5,641 nt of DNA. It comes from Acidimicrobiales bacterium (GTDB lineage Bacteria; Actinomycetota; Acidimicrobiia; Acidimicrobiales; Palsa-688). The translations under genes were made by a program, and so were the position numbers. Shown one piece after another: positions 1-5,641 of this stretch; position 1 is the stretch's first letter; each line of letters starts with the position of its first letter. The notes under the pieces are model-generated. The model saw nothing but the letters and a program-made list of their open reading frames with translations. It had not been told where the DNA came from and made no database searches. The stretch is taken from the NCBI GenBank assembly GCA_030039575.1, contig JASHVH010000406.1, positions 1 through 5,641 on the forward strand, in the 5' to 3' direction.

Positions 1-1389
1 CCGGCCTCGGACGAGCCCGCCACCTTGGCCGCTATGCAAGATGCGGGCATGGACGTCGCCCGCCTGCCTTTGGCGCACGGGTCGATCGACGACGCCGTCC
101 AACGGCTGCGCCGCGTGCGCAGGGCCGCCCCCGAGGTCGGCATCCTCGTCGACCTGCCCGGCCCGAAGATCCGTACTACCCCGTTCCCTGAAGGTGGCGT
201 CTCCTTGTTGACCGGTAGCCAGGTGGTGCTGTGCCCCCACCCGCTTGCCCCCCGCAGCAACGCCGAAGTTATCGGCGTGTCGGTGCCGGAACTGGTCGAA
301 ACCCTGCAGGAGGGCGACCGGGTCGCCCTCGGCGACGGCGGAGTGGCGCTCATTGCCGAGGAGCGTGACGGCAGTTCCATGAAAGTCAGGGTTATCGCCG
401 GGGGCAAGGTGCAGGGCCGGCCCGGTGTCACCGCCCCGGCGGCCAGGCTTTCCCTCACGACGCCCACGCCCGAAGACATGGAGCGCCTTGAGGTCCTGCT
501 GGAGGAAGGCATCGAGAGCGTCGCCGTTTCTTTTGTGCGCTCTGCCCCCGACCTCGAGGTGGTCCGGGCCGTCGCCGGCCAGAGCGTGCTCGTTTGCGCC
601 AAGATGGAGACCCCCGAGGCCATCGAGGACATGGAGAACATCCTGCGGGTGAGCGACACGGTCATGGTCGCCCGGGGCGACCTCGGCGTCCGCGTTGCCC
701 TCGAGGAAGTGCCGCACATCCAAAAGCAGCTCATCCTGTCGGCGGTGGCCTGGGGCCGGCCCGTCATCACGGCCACCCAGATGCTCGAGTCGATGATCAA
801 CTCCCCGGTGCCGACCAGGGCCGAAGTGGCCGACGTGGCCAATGCCGTGTTCGATGGGACGAGCGCAGTGATGCTGTCAGGCGAGACCGCCATCGGGGTG
901 GACCCGGTCTGCGCGGTGGCGACCATGGCCCGCATCGCCAGACGGGCTGACATGGAGTTCGACAGTTACCAGTGGGGGCGCAACCTCCCGGCGCAGCACT
1001 TCGCCTCGGAGGGCGCCGTTGGCGCCAAGATAACCGCGGCCATCGGGGCGGCGGCATGGCGCGCCGCGCTCGACGAGAAGGCCGCGGTCATAGTGGCCTG
1101 TACGAACACCGGGGCCACCGCCAGGGCGATCGCCCGGTTCCGGCCCGCGGCGCCCATCGTGGCGGCCACGCCGTACGAGTACACTGCCCGGCAGCTCACC
1201 ACGAGTTGGGGGGTGGACACCGTCTTGGTGCCCGAGGCCAAGTCGACAGACGAGGCGGTGAACTTCGGCGTGCAGGCCGTGTTCCAGCGGGGATATGTGA
1301 AGCCTGGGGACATAGTGGTGGTGCTGGCGGGTTCGCTGCACGACCCCGAACCGGTGACCGACACCTTGCGGATAGTGCGCATTTACTAA
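1..1389 (+). CDS. pyk: Pyruvate kinase, 5'-truncated by the window edge
   Basis: Transfers phosphate from phosphoenolpyruvate to ADP in the cytosol, the last step of glycolysis. The reading frame is open from base 1, whose first residues PASDEPATLAAM match the segment after the family's usual N-terminal 'KIVCTLG'. The true start is therefore just upstream, and the TTG at 25 is internal. Counting from base 1, Arg21 is followed by an altered cation loop (PLAHGS), then DLPGPKIRT at 51-59, a B domain at about 60-150, AKMETPEAIED at 200-210 (Lys201, Glu203), MVARGDLGV with Asp227, ITATQMLESM at 256-265, PTRAEVADVANAVFDGT, MLSGET, and the C-terminal domain from about 320 to the end. These are the expected catalytic and metal-binding residues. 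The 462 visible residues fit a usual length near 475. Two cation-loop residues and the 'GVNLPG' hinge deviate from consensus, which suggests a divergent paralogue. The identity is firm; whether it is the main glycolytic copy is unknown. Confidence 0.95.
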   Translation, partial: PASDEPATLAAMQDAGMDVARLPLAHGSIDDAVQRLRRVRRAAPEVGILVDLPGPKIRTTPFPEGGVSLLTGSQVVLCPHPLAPRSNAEVIGVSVPELVETLQEGDRVALGDGGVALIAEERDGSSMKVRVIAGGKVQGRPGVTAPAARLSLTTPTPEDMERLEVLLEEGIESVAVSFVRSAPDLEVVRAVAGQSVLVCAKMETPEAIEDMENILRVSDTVMVARGDLGVRVALEEVPHIQKQLILSAVAWGRPVITATQMLESMINSPVPTRAEVADVANAVFDGTSAVMLSGETAIGVDPVCAVATMARIARRADMEFDSYQWGRNLPAQHFASEGAVGAKITAAIGAAAWRAALDEKAAVIVACTNTGATARAIARFRPAAPIVAATPYEYTARQLTTSWGVDTVLVPEAKSTDEAVNFGVQAVFQRGYVKPGDIVVVLAGSLHDPEPVTDTLRIVRIY

Positions 1390-1394
1390 AAGAA

Positions 1395-1404
1395 GCCCCG
1401 GGGC
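1395..1404. repeat. 10-bp perfect palindrome in the pyk-GT2 spacer
   Basis: The 18-bp spacer between the pyruvate kinase stop and the next start holds the perfect palindrome GCCCCGGGGC, which ends three bases before the GTG at 1408. It occupies the place where a ribosome-binding site would be, and no purine-rich Shine-Dalgarno sequence is otherwise visible apart from AAGAAG just upstream. It may be a chance result of high GC, or a short hairpin affecting translation. It is too short and has no T-run, so it is not a terminator. Confidence 0.35.
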
Positions 1405-1407
1405 ACT

Positions 1408-2214
1408 GTGACAGCTGGGGAGGTCCCGGCCGCCGGCGATGTCGGGGCCGAGGCGCCGGGGCCCCCGTGTGTGTTGTCTGTCATCGTGCCGACGCGGAAC
1501 GAGGCCCCCAACGTCGAGCTCCTCGAACAGCGCTTGAGCGCCGCCCTTGCCGGCACGTCCTGGGGCTGGGAGCTGATATTCGTCGACGACTCCGACGACT
1601 CGACGCCGCAGGTGGTGCAAGGCCTCATAAACGCCGGCCGCCCGGTGCGGTTGCTGCACCGCGGGAAGGGCGCCCGCCACGGAGGTCTGGGCGGTGCGGT
1701 CCAAGAAGGGTTCAAGCTGGCCCGTGGCACCGTCATGGTGGTGATGGACGCCGACCTGCAGCACCCGCCGGAAGTGGTCCCGGCGTTGGTTTCGCCGGTC
1801 CTGTCCGGCCAGGCGTCCCTCGTCGCCGGCAGCCGCTACAGCTGGGCCGGGGCGGACGCCGGCCTGGCCGGGCCCGGCCGCCAACTGCTGTCCCGCACTT
1901 GCCGTGCCGTCGTCCACCTGGTGCTGCCCGTTAGCCGGCCGCTGGAGGACCCGATGAGCGGCCTGTTCGCCTTGCGCCGTTCGCTGCTGGAGGGCGAGGT
2001 GCTCGAACCTAAGGGTTACAAGATCCTGCTGGAGGTAACAGTGCGCACCCGGCCGGCCCCGGTCCGGAACGTCGGGTTTGACTTTGCCCCCCGCCACGCC
2101 GGCAGTTCGAAGGCGACACTGCGCGAGGGCTTGGTTTTCCTCGGCCACCTTTCCCGGTTGATGGTGGTCAACGGGCGTCAGCGCCCTGGTGCGCCCTCAC
2201 CCCGGTCGGCATGA
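1408..2214 (+). CDS. GT2 family glycosyltransferase, DPM1/polyprenyl-phosphate mannosyltransferase-like
   Basis: Predicted to transfer a hexose, probably mannose, from a nucleotide sugar to a polyprenyl phosphate at the cytosolic membrane face. The 268 residues show a GT-A core: SVIVPTRNE (24-32) starts the Rossmann-like half, an acidic VDDSDDST (59-66) lies at the nucleotide site, HGGLGGAVQEGFKLARG (91-107) is the family helix, and MDADLQHPPE (113-122) carries the DxD-type metal motif Asp114/Asp116. GSRY (141-144), DPMSGLFALRR (181-191), GYKILLE (203-209) and PRHAGSSK (228-235) are typical of the DPM1 branch. There is no C-terminal membrane domain or GtrA-like segment, so this is the single-domain soluble form. 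The first 22 residues are an Ala/Gly/Pro-rich tail before the fold. GTG 1408 is the start of the longest frame with weak ribosome-binding support; GTG 1471 is possible but would cut into the first strand. It lies 18 bp after pyk and may be co-transcribed with it. The sugar and the lipid acceptor cannot be read from sequence. Confidence 0.85.
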   Translation: MTAGEVPAAGDVGAEAPGPPCVLSVIVPTRNEAPNVELLEQRLSAALAGTSWGWELIFVDDSDDSTPQVVQGLINAGRPVRLLHRGKGARHGGLGGAVQEGFKLARGTVMVVMDADLQHPPEVVPALVSPVLSGQASLVAGSRYSWAGADAGLAGPGRQLLSRTCRAVVHLVLPVSRPLEDPMSGLFALRRSLLEGEVLEPKGYKILLEVTVRTRPAPVRNVGFDFAPRHAGSSKATLREGLVFLGHLSRLMVVNGRQRPGAPSPRSA

Positions 2215-2226
2215 ACGCGGACCATC

Positions 2227-2244
2227 CTCGGCTCGAATACCGAG
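2227..2244. terminator. Weak hairpin in the convergent spacer
   Basis: The two convergent transcription units are separated by 57 bp (2215-2271). The only stem seen there is CTCGG (2227-2231) with CCGAG (2240-2244) around an 8-base loop. It has no run of T on either strand, so it is at best a poor intrinsic terminator. It is reported because a convergent junction normally needs termination; Rho-dependent ending is equally possible. Confidence 0.2.
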
Positions 2245-2250
2245 TGCCCC

Positions 2251-2276
2251 GAACACCCAGGCCGCGAACACCTAGG
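2251..2276. repeat. Short direct repeat, 10/11 match
   Basis: GAACACCCAGG (2251-2261) and GAACACCTAGG (2266-2276) are near-identical copies offset by 15 bp. The second copy carries the TAG stop of the minus-strand membrane protein. It may be a local duplication; no function is evident. Confidence 0.35.
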
Positions 2277-3840
2277 ACGACGGGTGGCCGGCCGGCGGTA
2301 TCGCGGCAATGCGCGAGTAGAGGACGTCGTTATCTGCTCTGCCGGCGACGTGGAAGTACTTTGCGAACCGGTTGAAGACGATTTGGGCGCTCTCACCAAG
2401 GTTCCCGTCGCACGAGATACAGGACGGCAGCAATAGGTACTGCACCTGGGAGGCGAACGGCAGTTCCTGCCCGTTGTACTTCGGGTTCCCGTAATAGGAC
2501 TGGGAAAACGGCGTGGGGAACAAGTAGATCTGCGTGCGGTGGTCAAGGTTGGGCACGAAGTTCTGGGCGGCGGACACGACTGCATTGGGCGGGATCTTGT
2601 CGACCAGACGGTCCAGGCTGGCGATGGCGGCGGTGTTGGGGTTCGGAGGATTGACCGGGTTATCCGAAAATGGCAGGTCGCCCCAGAGTACGGCCGCCCA
2701 TAAAGCGCAAAGGGTAACGCCGCTAACAGCGAGCGCGCGCCGGCCGGGCGACTTGAGCTTGGCAATAGCGCAAATGGTGCCACATACCAATAGCGCCGCC
2801 ACCGGCATCGAATAATGCCTGGTTATCTGGTGCAGGTACGGGTTGGAGGACAACGAGTCGGCCGCCAGTTCGGGCAGGGCGACGAGCAGGACGCCGGGGG
2901 CAAAAAGGAATGCAAGGCCGGTGCTGAAGCCCATTTGCCACACGTACCAGGGCCGGCCTTGGGACACAGCGAAATTCCAGAACTGGCCCGGGTACCGGAT
3001 AAGCGTCCGGACCGTATTGTCGAACGTGCCGAACGGCCACCAGCCGGCGTACGTGGTCGGCACGCCGTTCAACAACGCCGGCACTAACAGGAAGTTTTCC
3101 AGCGCCCCCACGGCCAGCCCGCCGACCGCCACGCCGAGGCCCAGGTTGTGGTCCCGCCGCCAGGCCACCCACAAACCAAGAGGCACGACATAAAGGAAAT
3201 CGTCCTGCTTGCACAGGAGGAGGAGCACCACCATGGCGACAAGCAGCCGGGGCCGCCACACGACGGCGGCGTAGATGGCGAACGCCAATATCGGTGCCTC
3301 GAACGCTTCGACGTGGAACTGCTCGAGGTTGCCTTGCTGTATGGCGGGGTTGAGCAAGTACGCCGCCCCGAGCAGGGTCGCCAATACGGTGCTGCCCAGC
3401 AGGCGCCGGCCGAGGAGGTAGACCGGGACCGCCCCCGACGCCAACGCCATCGCTTGCACGACCAGTAGTGCCGCGGTATGCGGGTAAACCCAGTAAAGGG
3501 GGACGAGGAACACGAGGATAAAGGCGGTGTGAGCGGCGAACATGTCCGTCCCCATAACCGTCATGAACGGGGCGTGGAACCGGCTCAGCAGCCAAATGCC
3601 CTGGTCATAGAGGGAGAGGTCGTAGGCGTCCTGCTGGAACGCCCTCAAGCTGTCAACCGTCGAGGTGCCAAAGCGCACAACGTAGAGGACCATCAGGACG
3701 GCAATTGGGAGGTGCTTGGCCCATATACGCACTTGGTGCTCCACGACGTCCAGTCGCGGGGCCACCGCCCAGCGCGAGGGCGACGCAAAGGGACCGTGGC
3801 TCAATGCGTCCGCGTCAACTTCTGCCGCTTCGGAGCGCAC
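2272..3840 (-). CDS. DUF2079 family polytopic membrane protein, possible GT-C-like glycosyltransferase
   Basis: Recognised as DUF2079 by the signature AYDLSLYDQGIWLLS with a downstream AAH, then NPAIQQGNLEQFHVEAFEAPIL, LLLCKQDDFLY, and a soluble C-terminal part with IPPNAVVSAAQNFVPNLDHR and IYLFPTPF. Counted from GTG 3840 (522 residues), the first membrane segment is near 44-60, followed by about nine more up to residue 386. A roughly 125-residue soluble domain closes the protein. The acidic pair in YDLSLYDQ lies in the first loop after a membrane helix, the position of catalytic acids in GT-C enzymes; that comparison is from family knowledge and the activity is not proven. The frame stays open to GTG 3972 (566 residues), but that codon lies inside an inverted-repeat arm and has no ribosome-binding site. 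GTG 3840 has GAGG eight bases upstream, and the extra 44 residues are Gly/Arg/His-rich with no family features. It follows the SDR on the same strand after 243 bp and may be a separate transcription unit. Confidence 0.85.
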   Translation of the reverse strand: MRSEAAEVDADALSHGPFASPSRWAVAPRLDVVEHQVRIWAKHLPIAVLMVLYVVRFGTSTVDSLRAFQQDAYDLSLYDQGIWLLSRFHAPFMTVMGTDMFAAHTAFILVFLVPLYWVYPHTAALLVVQAMALASGAVPVYLLGRRLLGSTVLATLLGAAYLLNPAIQQGNLEQFHVEAFEAPILAFAIYAAVVWRPRLLVAMVVLLLLCKQDDFLYVVPLGLWVAWRRDHNLGLGVAVGGLAVGALENFLLVPALLNGVPTTYAGWWPFGTFDNTVRTLIRYPGQFWNFAVSQGRPWYVWQMGFSTGLAFLFAPGVLLVALPELAADSLSSNPYLHQITRHYSMPVAALLVCGTICAIAKLKSPGRRALAVSGVTLCALWAAVLWGDLPFSDNPVNPPNPNTAAIASLDRLVDKIPPNAVVSAAQNFVPNLDHRTQIYLFPTPFSQSYYGNPKYNGQELPFASQVQYLLLPSCISCDGNLGESAQIVFNRFAKYFHVAGRADNDVLYSRIAAIPPAGHPSS

Positions 3841-3848
3841 CTGGGCCG

Positions 3849-3852
3849 CCTC
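3849..3852 (-). promoter_or_regulatory. Shine-Dalgarno supporting the GTG start at 3840
   Basis: On the minus strand GAGG lies eight bases before GTG 3840, within the usual spacing. The competing GGAGG at 3865-3869 directly abuts the in-frame GTG at 3864 with no spacer, so it cannot serve that codon. GTG 3972 has no purine-rich sequence upstream. This decides the start in favour of 3840, with moderate certainty. Confidence 0.4.
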
Positions 3853-3959
3853 GACGTCCGGCACCCTCCGATGGTACAAGTGGGCGCCCGCCTTCGTGGG
3901 CCAGGGCCTGGCGCCCCCAGCGTGGCCGTGCCGTTCGCCACCGCCCCGCAAGGAGCCTG

Positions 3960-4076
3960 CTGAAGAACCCACGTGAGAGAGATGCGGGCCGTTCGCACAA
4001 CTTCAAAAGCGCTGCTCGTATTGACCAACCGAGAGTGCCAATGGCCCGCATCTCTCCAAGTGAAGTAGTTCTTCAG
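3960..4076. repeat. Long interrupted inverted repeat (about 40-bp arms) between the SDR and DUF2079 genes
   Basis: Two inverted copies of a roughly 40-bp sequence flank a 36-base centre (3999-4034). The outer block CTGAAGAAC (3960-3968) pairs perfectly with 4068-4076. The inner block runs from 3977 to 3998 against 4035-4056, with 20 of 22 positions complementary, including a perfect 14-bp run GAGAGATGCGGGCC (3977-3990). Between the blocks are unmatched stretches of 8 and 11 bases. Weaker complementarity continues outward, with AGGAG (3951-3955) against CTCCT (4081-4085), into the last codons of the SDR. The centre is richer in A and T than the surrounding genes. No T-run follows on either strand, so it is not a standard intrinsic terminator, and there is no clear target-site duplication. 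Candidates are a MITE or REP-like element, a regulatory mRNA hairpin, or an operator. The rest of the 243-bp gap (3841-4083) holds nothing else I can support. Confidence 0.8.
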
Positions 4077-4083
4077 TGGTCTC

Positions 4084-4929
4084 CTACGGCCTCGGGAAGG
4101 GCTCTCCCAGATTGGCCGCCCCGGGCGGCAGGCGGCCCAGGACGCGGTTCAAGGGCGGCCGGATGGCGCGGGAAAGCGACGGCAGGCCGCCGTTCAGCCG
4201 GGCCGGCACCACCAACCACCCTGGCACGAACAGGTCCGGTTGGCGGCGTTCAATGGCGCCCACGATGGCTCGGGCGACGTGATCTACAGGGATCTTCTTT
4301 GGCCAGAGGCGCCCGTACGGGCGGTTGCGGCGGCCATAGAACGGGGTGTCGATCACCCCCAGGGTGACCAGGGTAAGGGTGAGACGGCCTTCACTGGGCC
4401 CGTTGACGCCCTCCTCCCACTCCCAGCGCAAAGAGTCGGCCAGCCCACGCAGCCCGGCTTTGGTCGTGGTATAGACGACTTCTTCGTACACACCGACCAG
4501 GCCGGCGATCGAGCTGACGATCACGAACTGACCCCCGGCACTGCTTTCGCGCAGGTGGGGCGAGGCCGCGTGGGCCAAGTGCACCGGGACGCGCAGGTTT
4601 ATGTCGAGGAGCCCGTCGATCTCTACTGCTGTCATCGACTCGAACGGGCCGAGCCAACCCGCCCCGGCGTTGGAAATGACGACGTCCAGCCCGTCCAGGG
4701 CCCCGGCGGCGGCCGATACGACCTCTTCCGGGGCCCCCGGTTCGGTCAGGTCTCGGGCCAGGGTGGCCACAAAGTGCTCGCCCGCGGCCTCGAGGGCAGT
4801 GCCGTCCCGCCCCGTCCCGAACACGCGGGCGTTGCGTTCGGCCAACGCGGCGCTCACCGCCGCGCCTATACCGCTGGACGCCCCTGTCACCAGAGTTCTG
4901 AGCCCCGCCAGCGACCGGGCCGGCGCCAC
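4084..4929 (-). CDS. Classical short-chain dehydrogenase/reductase (SDR), NADP(H)-type
   Basis: An NAD(P)-dependent oxidoreductase of 281 residues with a complete classical SDR set: TGASSGIG (15-22) in the nucleotide loop, Asp60 after the third strand, SNAGAG (86-91), Asn111, and the catalytic Ser140, Tyr153 and Lys157 in VSSIAG...YTTTK. Arg41 at the end of the second strand (FGTGRD) favours NADPH. The usual 'PG' after the sixth strand reads LG (LGVIDTPF), a mild deviation. After about residue 230 the C-terminus continues with a hydrophobic FVPGWLVVPARL stretch and a basic Pro/Arg-rich tail, suggesting membrane association, although no complete transmembrane helix is evident. The GTG start lies 4 bp after the hpnH stop without a Shine-Dalgarno sequence, which indicates translational coupling to hpnH. 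Context suggests a hopanoid or other lipid substrate, possibly reduction of a side-chain aldehyde or ketone; SDR sequence alone does not give the substrate. Confidence 0.88.
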   Translation of the reverse strand: MAPARSLAGLRTLVTGASSGIGAAVSAALAERNARVFGTGRDGTALEAAGEHFVATLARDLTEPGAPEEVVSAAAGALDGLDVVISNAGAGWLGPFESMTAVEIDGLLDINLRVPVHLAHAASPHLRESSAGGQFVIVSSIAGLVGVYEEVVYTTTKAGLRGLADSLRWEWEEGVNGPSEGRLTLTLVTLGVIDTPFYGRRNRPYGRLWPKKIPVDHVARAIVGAIERRQPDLFVPGWLVVPARLNGGLPSLSRAIRPPLNRVLGRLPPGAANLGEPFPRP

Positions 4930-4933
4930 GCTG

Positions 4934-5641
4934 CTAGCGCGCGTTGACGAGGGCGCGCAGCGACTGGCGGACGCTGCCCGCGGTGGCCAATACCGCGCTC
5001 GGCTCGAACCCGCAGTGCGCCATGCAGTTGTGGCAGCGAGGGTCGCGGCCGCGCCCGTACTTGGACCAATCTGTTGTTTCTATAAGTTCCTTGTACGTTT
5101 CCGTGTACCCGTCGGCCAGCAAGTAGCACGGCCGCTGCCACCCGAAAACCGAATAGGAGGGGATCCCCCAGGGGGTGCACTCGAACTCGACCTTGCCCTC
5201 CAGGAAGTCGAGGAAAAGGGGGCTGTGGTTCAAGCGCCAGTGCTTGCGCTTCCCGGCGAAGGCCTCCCGGAACAGCGTCGTCGATTGGTTGACGCCGAGA
5301 AAATGCACCTGGTCCGGGGCTTTTTCGTAAGCGTACCCGGGCGAGATCATCATCGTGTCCACTTCGAGCTCGTCGTTCAGGAAATCGAGGACGTCCTGCA
5401 CCGTCCGGGGTGAATCCGTGCTGAAGAAGGTGGTGTTCGTGGCCACCCGGAAGCCCTTTGCCTTTGCCGCTTTTATGGCCGACACGGCTTTGTCGAAGGT
5501 GCCCTCGCGGTTCACCGACTCGTCGTGGCGTTGTTTCAGGCCGTCGATGTGGACCACCCACGAGAACGCCGGGTGGGGCGTGAACCGGTCCAACTTTCTT
5601 TCCAGGAGCAGGGCATTGGTGCACAGGTAGACGAAACGCTT
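4934..5641 (-). CDS. hpnH: Adenosyl-hopene transferase HpnH, radical SAM, 5'-truncated by the window edge
   Basis: HpnH uses a 5'-deoxyadenosyl radical to join adenosine to diploptene, giving adenosylhopane, the first step toward C35 hopanoids such as bacteriohopanetetrol. The frame is open to the window end and the edge residues KRFVYLCTNALLLERK match the family, so TTG 5593 is not the start. About 100 or more N-terminal residues, including the CxxxCxxC cluster motif, lie outside. In the 235 visible residues HIDG (31-34) and ISPGYAYEKA (about 99-108) belong to the barrel. The C-terminal DUF3463-type part shows ECTPWG (Cys155), VFGWQRPCYLL (Cys172), TDWSKYGRGRD and CHNCMAHCGFE (Cys203, 206, 210), all characteristic of HpnH. 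The TAG stop is 4 bp before the SDR start. No defects are seen in the visible part. Presence of the gene implies a hopanoid producer, with squalene-hopene cyclase and HpnG expected elsewhere. Confidence 0.93.
   Translation of the reverse strand, partial: KRFVYLCTNALLLERKLDRFTPHPAFSWVVHIDGLKQRHDESVNREGTFDKAVSAIKAAKAKGFRVATNTTFFSTDSPRTVQDVLDFLNDELEVDTMMISPGYAYEKAPDQVHFLGVNQSTTLFREAFAGKRKHWRLNHSPLFLDFLEGKVEFECTPWGIPSYSVFGWQRPCYLLADGYTETYKELIETTDWSKYGRGRDPRCHNCMAHCGFEPSAVLATAGSVRQSLRALVNAR

Noticed and set aside
25..27. TTG at 25 as the pyruvate kinase start
   Set aside because: The frame is open to base 1 and the upstream residues PASDEPAT match the family, so the start lies outside the window.
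972..1934. Open frame of 320 codons on the plus strand overlapping pyk and GT2
   Set aside because: It is a frame-shifted reading of both real genes, rich in Arg, Gly and Pro, without family motifs.
877..2148. Long open frame of 423 codons on the minus strand, opposite pyk and the GT2 gene
   Set aside because: Its translation is low-complexity Gly/Arg/His-rich sequence with no recognisable domain, and it lies opposite two well-supported genes. It is a typical GC-rich shadow frame.
2723..3595. Open frame of 290 codons on the minus strand in another frame of the DUF2079 gene
   Set aside because: Arg/Gly/Pro-rich translation inside a gene whose own frame gives clear membrane helices and family motifs.
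4015..4041. Possible minus-strand promoter inside the repeat centre (TTGGCA and TACGAG)
   Set aside because: The spacing is 15 bases and the -10 match is poor; too weak to call without transcript-start data.
3960..4076. Inverted repeat as an integron attC site
   Set aside because: The ends do not fit the RYYYAAC / GTTRRRY core sites, and no integrase or cassette array is present.
3960..4076. Inverted repeat as a standard Rho-independent terminator of the hpnH-SDR unit
   Set aside because: The loop is long, the stem is interrupted, and no T-run follows on the minus strand.
4240..4947. Open frame of 235 codons on the plus strand opposite the SDR
   Set aside because: The opposite strand encodes a complete SDR with all catalytic motifs; this frame shows none.
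5591..5593. TTG at 5593 as the HpnH start
   Set aside because: The frame continues to the window edge with family-like residues FVYLCTNALLLE, so the gene is cut by the edge.

Overview
The window is GC-rich DNA with GTG starts and tightly packed genes. It looks like chromosomal sequence from a high-GC bacterium, most likely an actinobacterium or a related uncultivated soil/aquatic lineage. That assignment rests on base composition, start-codon use, the actinobacterial-style 'DL-PGPKIR' pyruvate kinase and the hopanoid gene; no phylogenetic marker is present. Both window edges cut through genes.

Plus strand, 1-2214: the body of a pyruvate kinase (only about the first dozen residues lie outside the window), followed after 18 bp by a soluble GT2 glycosyltransferase of the DPM1 / polyprenyl-phosphate mannosyltransferase type. 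Positions 2215-2271 are a 57-bp convergent spacer.

Minus strand, read from 5641 down to 2272: the C-terminal two thirds of HpnH, the radical-SAM enzyme that attaches the C5 adenosyl unit to the hopane skeleton. A 4-bp gap leads to a classical short-chain dehydrogenase/reductase (SDR). Next comes a 243-bp stretch dominated by a long interrupted inverted repeat (core 3960-4076), and then a large DUF2079 polytopic membrane protein with a probable GT-C-like fold.

How the genes may work together: hpnH and the SDR have the spacing of a translationally coupled pair, so the SDR is a candidate for a redox step on the hopanoid side chain (inference). The DPM1-like enzyme would make a polyprenyl-phosphate sugar, the class of donor used by GT-C enzymes, and the DUF2079 protein next door could be such a user (inference). 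The pyruvate kinase keeps its catalytic residues but has lost two residues that hold the monovalent cation in K+-dependent enzymes, and it may be a divergent second copy.

I found no RNA genes, CRISPR arrays, insertion sequences or phage genes. The least explained element is the inverted repeat at 3960-4076. I did not find a clearly new multi-gene system.
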